Both the position numbers and the translations under genes were made by a program. The notes beneath the pieces were generated by a model that searched no databases, was not told the origin of the DNA, and was given only the letters and a program-made list of their open reading frames with translations. Source: DAOPXV01 sp035352535 (GTDB lineage: Bacteria; Muiribacteriota; UBA9980). Taken from it: a stretch of DNA of 8,415 nt. Position 1 is the first letter of the stretch. Each line of letters starts with the position of its first letter. The DNA is taken from NCBI GenBank assembly GCA_964545075.1, contig CAZJFS010000189.1, forward strand, positions 1-8,415. The letters are read 5' to 3'. Of the stretch, positions 1 to 6,367 are shown piece after piece.

Positions 1-6
1 TATTAT

Positions 7-38
7 AGGACATTTCTACTTTAATACAACAGGACATT
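7..38. repeat. Direct repeat AGGACATT, two copies 24 bp apart
   Basis: The octamer AGGACATT occurs at 7-14 and again at 31-38, so the copies start 24 bp apart, a little over two helical turns. Both lie just upstream of the leader of the polysaccharide cluster. They could be a tandem operator. They could also be part of a transposon end, since repeated GGACATT-like words remind me of the ends of some insertion sequences; that comparison is from memory and unverified. The left part of the region is outside the window. Confidence 0.4.
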
Positions 39-103
39 ATCACAAAAATTTGACAGTAATTTTTTCTTTTTAAATTCCGATAAGGTGAATGTGCGGTAAT
101 ATA

Positions 104-131
104 TTAATTATTTTTTTTACGCATTTATAAT
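104..131 (+). promoter_or_regulatory. Candidate sigma70-type promoter for the polysaccharide cluster
   Basis: A perfect TATAAT lies at 126-131, with a poor -35 match (TTAATT, 104-109) 16 bp upstream. Transcription would start near 138 and give a leader of about 15 nt before the ATG at 153. A better -35 word, TTGACA at 50-55, is paired only with TAAATT at 71-76 at an unfavourable 15-bp spacing, so it is a second, weaker candidate. The stretch 60-140 is very AT-rich and contains the palindrome TAATATATTA at 97-106. The sigma factor is unknown and the call rests on motif matching alone. Confidence 0.35.
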
Positions 132-152
132 ATCATTAAAAACAGGGTTTAA

Positions 153-2165
153 ATGAAAATTTTTAGAAGTAGAATAAGCATAATAAGGGCCCTTTTTATA
201 GCGGCGGCTATAATGCTCGCCATAGCCGCATATACAGGTTACGCGTATAAAGGCGTCGTCACGATAATCCTGCCCGAATCCGGAAAAGTTTCAAACGACC
301 AGCAGCAGAGGATAATACCGGCCACCGAATTTAAGATCATAAAAAGCTCGCAAACGGTTGAAAGAGCGATGCATAAAGTTTTCAACCTCAGAAACACCTA
401 TGAAGTAAGCCTTAAAAGCGCTATCATCGACGATATAAAATACGGCCTTTCATATACTTTCGACGCGGAAACCAGAATCTTCGACCTCACTTACAGCGAC
501 CGCTCGAGCGAATACGTATCAAAAATAGTAAACGCCGTAGCTGAATCATATATAGAAAATTATATTTCAAACATTCAAAGTTTTTCGAGCAACGCGCTCC
601 AGAATTTATACATGCAGCAGACGGAATACAAAAAGGCACTTACGGAAGCAAATTCAAAATATGAAAAATTTTGCAACGCCGAAAAAATATTTAATATAGA
701 TAATGAACTTTCTATATTATCAAATCAGCTTTCACAGTATAATAATGAGTTAAACCGCGTGAATGCCGATGCGAGCCTTCTTGAAAGAAACCCTAACGCA
801 TTCAGGGAAACCGACCGGCCTTCGGCAGATCTTTCGGCATATGAGGACAACGAGATAGGCCGTGAACTCAATAAAAAGATCAATGAATCCGAAATCCGGC
901 TCGCCATGCTGAAAAGGAAATATACCGAAGCGCATCCTATAGTTAAAAACGAGATAATGACGCTCGACGTGCTGAAAAAACAGCTCGCTATAAAAAGTTC
1001 GCTTCCAGCCGAACCGCCCAAAAAGATCGAAAAAAAATATACGCCCGCGGAAACTGCCGGCAATAAAGCCGGAAGCGCCCTGGATCTTTTAAACCTGAAA
1101 AAAAGCACTTACCAGAAACTGATAGCGGAATGCCAGGAAGCCATAAAATCCTACCCGCGAAAAAAATCCATGCTCAGATCATATGAAGTGGAGATATCTA
1201 AAATAGAAAATATATTAACCAGAATAAACAAGCAGATAGAAGATTTGATGATATTCCAGCAGACGAAGGTCATAGACAACGTCCCCAGAATAATAGAATA
1301 CTGCCGGAAACCCAAACTTCACATACCATATTCACAAACGATAGCGTCGATTGTTTTCATTCTTTTATTCGCGGCTTCCTTCGATATCGAGAAGCGCCTG
1401 AAAGCCATTATGGAAAGTAAGAACAGGTCCAGATACGTGAAAATGGTCTCGGACGAAATGAATATAAAAGTGATCGGACATCTCACGAAAACGGAAATAA
1501 TGAATTTCGAGGACGCCGAATTCTCGGCGAAATGCTTCGTATACCATCAGAAAGACTCGAAACCGGCTAAATCTTTTAATAGCATAAGAAACGGGCTCGA
1601 GGTGCAGCTCGCGGATGCGAATACGAAGACCTTCGGCGTAACGAGCCTTAACGCCGGAGAGGGAAAAACCATATTTACCGCCAATCTCGGCCTATCGACG
1701 GCGCAGTTCGGACAAAACACTCTAGTAATAGACTTTAACTATAAAACGACGGACGAACCCGTAAGCTCGCTTTATAAAGCCGACAGATCTTTCGGAATGA
1801 CCGATATAATAATGGGCGAAACGCCGTATCAGGAAGTCATGTGCAACACCGCCATGGACAATCTGAAGATCATACCGGCCGGGACGCTTCCGCCTAATGT
1901 TCAGAGGATCTTTTCGTCGGAACTGTGCCAATCGCTTTTAAACGATACGGCGGCGGCTTTCGATCTGGTAATGATAGACTGCCCCGCGTTCAACGTATCG
2001 AGTGATTTCCACGCGATATCCAGATATTTAAAGCACATAATACTGATGATAGACATCGATAAAATTAAAAACGGTGAAGAATTCAGGGAAGAGATGAAAA
2101 TTTTCGGCGAATTCGTTGAAAATAACCACCTCGACCTGCTGGGCGTGATATTCAATGAAAAATAA
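153..2165 (+). CDS. Wzc-like polysaccharide co-polymerase with BY-kinase-type ATPase domain
   Basis: This looks like an inner-membrane protein that sets chain length and drives assembly of an exported polysaccharide. Visible parts are: a first membrane helix at about residues 8-30; a long periplasmic region with coiled-coil-like stretches (about 150-270 and 310-370); a second helix at about 395-413; and a cytoplasmic P-loop ATPase of the bacterial tyrosine kinase type. The Walker A core GEGKT is at 502-506, the Walker A' Asp is D527 (LVIDFNYK), and Walker B is VMIDCPAF with D609. The protein ends at LLGVIFNEK, where the family has its GVVxN strand, so the usual tyrosine-rich tail is absent. 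The Walker A' second acid and the EX2RX2R oligomerisation motif (here KSFNSIR, 473-479) are also changed. At 670 residues it is slightly shorter than typical Wzc. The ATG at 153 is preceded by AGGG (144-147). It is first in a three-gene cluster. Family assignment is firm; kinase activity is doubtful. Confidence 0.88.
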   Translation: MKIFRSRISIIRALFIAAAIMLAIAAYTGYAYKGVVTIILPESGKVSNDQQQRIIPATEFKIIKSSQTVERAMHKVFNLRNTYEVSLKSAIIDDIKYGLSYTFDAETRIFDLTYSDRSSEYVSKIVNAVAESYIENYISNIQSFSSNALQNLYMQQTEYKKALTEANSKYEKFCNAEKIFNIDNELSILSNQLSQYNNELNRVNADASLLERNPNAFRETDRPSADLSAYEDNEIGRELNKKINESEIRLAMLKRKYTEAHPIVKNEIMTLDVLKKQLAIKSSLPAEPPKKIEKKYTPAETAGNKAGSALDLLNLKKSTYQKLIAECQEAIKSYPRKKSMLRSYEVEISKIENILTRINKQIEDLMIFQQTKVIDNVPRIIEYCRKPKLHIPYSQTIASIVFILLFAASFDIEKRLKAIMESKNRSRYVKMVSDEMNIKVIGHLTKTEIMNFEDAEFSAKCFVYHQKDSKPAKSFNSIRNGLEVQLADANTKTFGVTSLNAGEGKTIFTANLGLSTAQFGQNTLVIDFNYKTTDEPVSSLYKADRSFGMTDIIMGETPYQEVMCNTAMDNLKIIPAGTLPPNVQRIFSSELCQSLLNDTAAAFDLVMIDCPAFNVSSDFHAISRYLKHIILMIDIDKIKNGEEFREEMKIFGEFVENNHLDLLGVIFNEK

Positions 2166-3498
2166 TCCCGAAAATATTTTTGAAGGCATAGAGGCGCGCG
2201 TCGAAAAACTCAACGAGCTTAAAAATTCGTTCGAGGCGGAAGCCGCCGAAGCGAAAAAAGAATGCGCCAGAAGAAAGATCATAGAATCCGTGGTTTTTCA
2301 TGAAACGCAGATACCGCTCGAGGCCGTTAAAAATATTATTGAAATGTCGGTGCTTAAAATGGGAAGGAAGCCCGCGGTGAACAATGTGGCGGCGATGACG
2401 GCGATAGGCTTTAATCTTGAGCTTATCGAATACATACAATCCTATCTTTCGGCCGACTTCGATTCGTCGTTCAATATGGAAACCGACTTCGACATCAGGG
2501 AAGTCCTTTTCACCGCATTATTTTCTCTTTACAATAAATTCAGGCAAAAAAACGTAGTGATATCGACGCGCTTATACGAAACGCCCGTGATAGTCAATAC
2601 CGATAAATTCAAGCTTTACTGCATACTTTTAAACCTTCTCGATAACGCTCTTAAATTCAGCAAAAGCGGCGATGAAATAATAGTTTCAACCATGGTCACG
2701 GCGGAACGCATGCTTAAACTGGAATTCTTAGACCACGGCGGCGGCTTCGACGGTGAAAAAGTGGAAAATTTCTTTCCGAACGGAAAGCTTTCCGTATCGT
2801 TAAACGAAAGTGACCCTAAAACAGGGCTTCTCATAATCTATAAATATCTTGAGGAAATGGGCGGATATCTCGAACTCGAAACAAGGCCGTCTGAAGGCTC
2901 GGCCCTTACGCTTTACGTTAAGCTTTCAGACAATATCGATTTCAATAAGCTAACGTCGGAACCGGCCATTCCTTCAATATTTTCGGAAAAAACAATCAAC
3001 GCGTTAAAACCGGACAGAAGCCTTGACGGCGCTGCGAAAAAAGCAGCCGAGGAAGAGGACAGGCCTTTTATAAACGCGGTGATAATGGACGACGACGGCG
3101 CGTTCGCGGCGTCGATGAAATCAACGCTTGAATCGGTCCAGGGCCCGCTCGGCTGCGTATTCAATATCAGCCTGATATCCCCCTCGCCAAACGCGGCGGA
3201 AGAAATAAAGGCGGCCGGCGCCGACATAGTCTTCATTGAACCCGTGACCAGACTGGACGACGGATTCGATATTATCCTTCAAATAAAGAGCCAGCCCGAA
3301 AATTTATCGCTTCCTTTGATAGCGGTATCGAAAATAAAATGTCAGAACAAGGCCGTAAAGATGGGCGCTACCGGATATATCTCAAAACCGGTTAACGCGG
3401 CCGCGCTTATAAATGTGGCTAAAACATGCCTGGTTCATAAATTAAGCGATAACCTCGATTTCGAAAAAGCGCTGAACAACTTGAATATAAAATTATAA
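2155..3498 (+). CDS. Soluble histidine kinase / receiver hybrid lacking a sensor domain
   Basis: This protein of 447 residues has no membrane segment and no recognisable sensor domain. A helical N-terminus leads into an H-box-like FHETQIPLEAV with H49-E50. A GHKL-type ATPase follows: N-box LLDNALKF with N164, G1 box DHGGGFD from D193, and a weak G2 box KTGLL at 222-226. A charged linker of about 30 residues leads to a receiver-like domain with acidic D312-D314, the switch Ser S392 and the conserved Lys K411 (ISKP). The site where the phosphorylated Asp should sit is Glu, E362, in FIEPVTRLDDG. The start overlaps the end of the preceding gene (ATGAAAAATAA) and has no clear Shine-Dalgarno sequence, which suggests translational coupling. 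It lies between a Wzc-like and a Wza-like gene, so control of polysaccharide assembly or of its genes is the likely role. No substrate or partner can be named from the sequence. Confidence 0.82.
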   Translation: MKNNPENIFEGIEARVEKLNELKNSFEAEAAEAKKECARRKIIESVVFHETQIPLEAVKNIIEMSVLKMGRKPAVNNVAAMTAIGFNLELIEYIQSYLSADFDSSFNMETDFDIREVLFTALFSLYNKFRQKNVVISTRLYETPVIVNTDKFKLYCILLNLLDNALKFSKSGDEIIVSTMVTAERMLKLEFLDHGGGFDGEKVENFFPNGKLSVSLNESDPKTGLLIIYKYLEEMGGYLELETRPSEGSALTLYVKLSDNIDFNKLTSEPAIPSIFSEKTINALKPDRSLDGAAKKAAEEEDRPFINAVIMDDDGAFAASMKSTLESVQGPLGCVFNISLISPSPNAAEEIKAAGADIVFIEPVTRLDDGFDIILQIKSQPENLSLPLIAVSKIKCQNKAVKMGATGYISKPVNAAALINVAKTCLVHKLSDNLDFEKALNNLNIKL

Positions 3499-3509
3499 AA
3501 GAGAATATT

Positions 3510-4520
3510 ATGAAAAATAAATATTATGATCGCCTAAAATTAAATATTTCAACATCGGTCAGAAATCTGGCATTTATCGCCGCGATTTTCTTCATAGTGA
3601 TATCGAGCGCCTACACTTATAAGCCGGCTTCCTTTGACCATTCCGGCGAAATACCCGACGGCCGGTTCATATCCATGATGGCGGGCGCCGGAAAAGCCGA
3701 ATATACCATAGGCGCGGGCGACCTCATAAAGATCATGGTCTATGAAAATCCGGAATACACCGATAACTATAGGGTCGGCCCTGACGGAAAAATATCGCTT
3801 CCGATCATTGGAACGATAAATGTATCGGGCAAAAGCCGCGAAGGGCTTAAAAACCTGTTGCAGGAAAATCTCGGAAAATACATCGCGAACCCGATAGTCA
3901 CGATTAAAATAGAAGAATATAACAATAATTACGTAAACATTCTGGGCGAAATTGAAAAACCCGGAAAATACGATTTCAAGGGCGAGATCGATATGATGTC
4001 GGTACTCGCGAACGTCGGAGGAATATTAAAGAACGGGAATATGCGCTGCGAATTGATACGCGATAATTCCATAATATTGAGCTTCGACCTTTCCGACTAT
4101 TCCTCGGTCCTTCAATGCAAACCGCTGGCGGCATTCAGGTTCAGGAACATGGACACTCTGTATTTCCTTTCGAAAAGCTCAGCCGAAAAATGCGTTTACG
4201 TCATAGGAAAGGTTAAAAATCCGGGCCTGTTCAAACTCGACGCTTCGGGCGACATAAAAAAATTGATAGATTCCTCTATCGAAACTTCAGGTAAATATGA
4301 CAATATCGTAAGCATAATAAGAAACGAAAAAGGGAAAAACTTGAAATTCGACTATAATCTTTCCATGCCGCCGGCTAAAAACCCTCAGGCACGGGCCGGC
4401 GATATAATATATATAAGCGGACAGGGCGAAAAAGCGTCTTACTGCCTGAAAAAATTGGCTCCCTACGTCTTCGTCGCCGTTATCGGGACCGAAGCCGTCA
4501 GGCGCTTCAGGGAAAACTAA
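3510..4520 (+). CDS. Wza-like polysaccharide export protein (Poly_export/SLBB)
   Basis: This is probably the periplasmic or outer-membrane channel component for the polysaccharide handled by the upstream Wzc-like protein. A long basic N-terminus and a hydrophobic stretch (about 19-33) end in a plausible signal peptidase I site, SSA-Y, after residue 34. There is no lipobox cysteine, unlike classical lipoprotein Wza. A Poly_export domain (about 62-137) starts with YTIGAGDLIKI and contains VGPDGKISLPIIG. A first SLBB domain (about 140-190) starts with VNILGEIEKPGKY, and a second (about 228-280) with VYVIGKVKNPGLF. A further GDIIYISG lies at 297-304. The C-terminal segment LAPYVFVAVIGTEAVRRF (316-333) could be the helix that crosses the outer membrane in Wza, but this is inference. 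The gene starts 11 nt after the previous stop behind a weak AGAG element. Family assignment is firm; membrane location is less sure. Confidence 0.87.
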   Translation: MKNKYYDRLKLNISTSVRNLAFIAAIFFIVISSAYTYKPASFDHSGEIPDGRFISMMAGAGKAEYTIGAGDLIKIMVYENPEYTDNYRVGPDGKISLPIIGTINVSGKSREGLKNLLQENLGKYIANPIVTIKIEEYNNNYVNILGEIEKPGKYDFKGEIDMMSVLANVGGILKNGNMRCELIRDNSIILSFDLSDYSSVLQCKPLAAFRFRNMDTLYFLSKSSAEKCVYVIGKVKNPGLFKLDASGDIKKLIDSSIETSGKYDNIVSIIRNEKGKNLKFDYNLSMPPAKNPQARAGDIIYISGQGEKASYCLKKLAPYVFVAVIGTEAVRRFREN

Positions 4521-4534
4521 AGCGTTTATTTTTT
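4502..4534 (+). terminator. Probable intrinsic terminator of the polysaccharide cluster
   Basis: The stem pairs CGCTT (4503-4507) with AAGCG (4520-4524). Past one mismatch it continues as AG (4509-4510) with CT (4517-4518), closing the loop GGAAAA. The U-tract TTTATTTTTT (4525-4534) follows directly. The hairpin overlaps the last codons and stop of the exporter gene. On the opposite strand no T-run follows the stem, so it should act only on the plus-strand transcript. The U-tract lies inside the end of the convergent TPR gene. Confidence 0.6.
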
Positions 4535-6328
4535 GAAGATCCCTTTTATTTTATCAATAAAGCCTTTTGAATTTTTGACGTCAGAAGCGTTAGCGTCATC
4601 CTTCGCGCGTTTCGACAGCTCTTCAGATTTTTTTTTCATATAATCTATGCATTCGTTCACTTTTTCATCGCCGGGATTGAGGTACTTCGCGCGGCTGAAA
4701 TAATTTCCGGCTTCCTGAAAGTTTCCCATTTCAAGATAGCAGAGACCGATATTGCATATGAATCCGGCGTTATTCGGCGAAAGTTCAAGCGCGCTATTAA
4801 AAAGCAACATGGCATCGTCAAATTTTCCTTTTAAAAGGTATAAAAGGCCCAGTTCGTTCTGTGAATCTGGGAACTTATTATTGATCTCGCAGGCTTTCTG
4901 GAACATTTCTTCCGAAAGGTCGTTACGCTTCAATTTTCTGCACGCGATGCCCTTGAAAAAATATGCCTGCCAGCAGCGATCGTGTATTTTTAATATCTGG
5001 TCGAATAAAACTATTGCTTCCTCGTCGCGGTTATCGTCGACAAGCGCGTTGGCTTCCTTGAGTTTCTGGCGTATCTCATCGGAAAATGCCAGGTCGGGAT
5101 TATAAAAAACAGCCTTATCCATATATTCTTTAGACATGGCCTCATCGCCCAGTTTCTTATACAGCGCCGAAAAATTCAGATAGGTCATAAAATAAGACGG
5201 ACTGATTCCCGCCGCTTTTTTTAGATACTCTTCGGCTTTCTTAAACTCGTTGAGCTCTATATGCGCGCGTCCTAAATTGGCGTAAGCTGACACTTTCGAA
5301 GGTTCGAACTCCAGCGCCTTGTGCCAGCAGTTGACCGCTTCGTCTATATCTGAGGTATTAGCCATTATGACTCCGAGGCTGTCGTAAGCGTAGGCCACCT
5401 TATAATCGCAGTCTATCATAACGTTAAAAGCGAATTTTGCGTCCTCGTAAGATCCGACGTCCATCGCGAGCTGCCCGAAATTATGGGCCACCTCTCCCAG
5501 GCCGGGATTGAGTTCGAGACATTCCTTCAAGGCTTTAAAAGCGTTTTTAAGCTCGTTCTTCTGAAGATAGATCTTTCCAATGGTAAGAAAAAACTTGTAT
5601 GAATTGGAAATTTTTATGGCGCACTCGCATATGTCGATAGCTTCATCGCACATATTAAAACGGAGATAATCGTCACATATAAAAGAAATTATATCTATTA
5701 TATAAGCAAAATTTTTATCGTGTTTAAGGGATGACAGCGCCTGGTCGCGAACCTTCTTTTCAAGCGGCTTATAAGGATTGCGCCTGGCCATTTCATCGAC
5801 GCATAAAAAATAATCGTACAAAGCGTCGTAAGAGGAAACGGTTTCAGATAAAAGCGTGGCGTGATCGCTCAAATCGACGAATTCGTTTTTGCCGTCAATT
5901 TTAACGATTATATCGTCGGATAATTTCGCGAGAATCGAGGCGAGGCCTGACTTGTCCGTAAAATAAGCGCCTACCGAGAAAGACCGCCTGCGTTTAACGT
6001 CGTAAACGAATATATCCATCTTGAATTTTTCGGAGGCTTCGAAAGTTCCATATATGGCGAAGTCAGAGGATATATTCGATTTTTCTATATATTCGGCGAC
6101 GAATTTTTCGTTACCGGACGCCGGCGGAGTAAAAACCCGCGAATCGGCTCCCTGATCGGAAGTTATAAAATAAACGTTTAATATCTTGAATTTCGAGAGC
6201 GATTCTATTTTCGTCGAAAAATATTTAGGCAGAGAACGTGAAAACACTTCTGAAACGTCTGATACGGATTTCGCTTCAAGGGGAAAAAACATTATCTGAG
6301 GATAATCTAATTTTTCATTTTTAAGCAT
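4526..6328 (-). CDS. TPR-repeat protein with TolB-N-like N-terminal domain
   Basis: The N-terminal part (about 10-150) resembles the TolB-N/FlgO-like fold often found ahead of TPRs. A strand PQIMFFPLEA is followed by a helix, and later come DFAIYGTFEA (89-98), FKMDIFVYDV and a helix LASILAKLSDDIIVKI. This match is by pattern only. From about 208 to 553 there are some nine to ten TPR units, for example YAYDSLGVIMANTSDIDEAV (313-332), VSAYANLGRAHIELNEFKKA (346-365) and QNELGLLYLLKGKFDDAMLL (490-509). A lysine-rich tail closes the protein. There is no signal peptide or membrane helix, so a cytoplasmic scaffold is likely. The ATG at 6328-6326 has a strong GAGGAAG ribosome site (6339-6333) 4 nt upstream. 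It is last in the minus-strand cluster, 39 nt after the transporter gene, and ends 5 nt from the convergent exporter gene. Its partner is unknown. Confidence 0.85.
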   Translation of the reverse strand: MLKNEKLDYPQIMFFPLEAKSVSDVSEVFSRSLPKYFSTKIESLSKFKILNVYFITSDQGADSRVFTPPASGNEKFVAEYIEKSNISSDFAIYGTFEASEKFKMDIFVYDVKRRRSFSVGAYFTDKSGLASILAKLSDDIIVKIDGKNEFVDLSDHATLLSETVSSYDALYDYFLCVDEMARRNPYKPLEKKVRDQALSSLKHDKNFAYIIDIISFICDDYLRFNMCDEAIDICECAIKISNSYKFFLTIGKIYLQKNELKNAFKALKECLELNPGLGEVAHNFGQLAMDVGSYEDAKFAFNVMIDCDYKVAYAYDSLGVIMANTSDIDEAVNCWHKALEFEPSKVSAYANLGRAHIELNEFKKAEEYLKKAAGISPSYFMTYLNFSALYKKLGDEAMSKEYMDKAVFYNPDLAFSDEIRQKLKEANALVDDNRDEEAIVLFDQILKIHDRCWQAYFFKGIACRKLKRNDLSEEMFQKACEINNKFPDSQNELGLLYLLKGKFDDAMLLFNSALELSPNNAGFICNIGLCYLEMGNFQEAGNYFSRAKYLNPGDEKVNECIDYMKKKSEELSKRAKDDANASDVKNSKGFIDKIKGIFKK

Positions 6329-6332
6329 ATTA

Positions 6333-6339
6333 CTTCCTC
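6333..6339 (-). promoter_or_regulatory. Strong ribosome binding site of the TPR gene
   Basis: GAGGAAG on the minus strand lies 4 nt before the ATG at 6328-6326. An upstream minus-strand ATG at 6350-6348 reaches a TAA after only six codons, so this site fixes the start. Confidence 0.75.
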
Positions 6340-6349
6340 GGCCGCGCCA

Positions 6350-6365
6350 TTTAGCGCCCGCTAAA
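6350..6365. repeat. Perfect palindrome TTTAGCG-CC-CGCTAAA between transporter and TPR genes
   Basis: TTTAGCG (6350-6356) and CGCTAAA (6359-6365) are perfect reverse complements. In RNA this would form a 6-bp stem with a 4-nt loop. It begins two bases after the transporter stop codon on the minus strand. No T-run follows it on either strand, so it is not a standard intrinsic terminator. It may stabilise the upstream mRNA or separate expression of the two genes. Confidence 0.5.
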
Positions 6366-6367
6366 AA

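Noticed and set aside
50..76. TTGACA (50-55) with TAAATT (71-76) as the main promoter
   Set aside because: The 15-bp spacing is too short and the -10 word is poor; TATAAT at 126-131 is a better placed candidate.
725..1108. Antisense open frame of 127 codons within the Wzc-like gene
   Set aside because: It lies entirely opposite a well-supported gene, shows no domain pattern, and its composition is that of a complement of coding sequence.
2913..3236. Antisense open frame of 107 codons opposite the receiver domain
   Set aside because: It is a Ser/Ala-rich shadow of the coding strand with no motif of its own.
4628..4636. A9 run (minus strand) in the TPR gene as a slippage site
   Set aside because: It encodes a Lys-Lys-Lys stretch in a charged tail and no alternative product of interest is evident; sequencing-error risk is the only practical point.
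4752..5105. Plus-strand open frame of 117 codons opposite the TPR gene
   Set aside because: The TPR pattern on the minus strand explains the region fully; the plus frame has no recognisable features.
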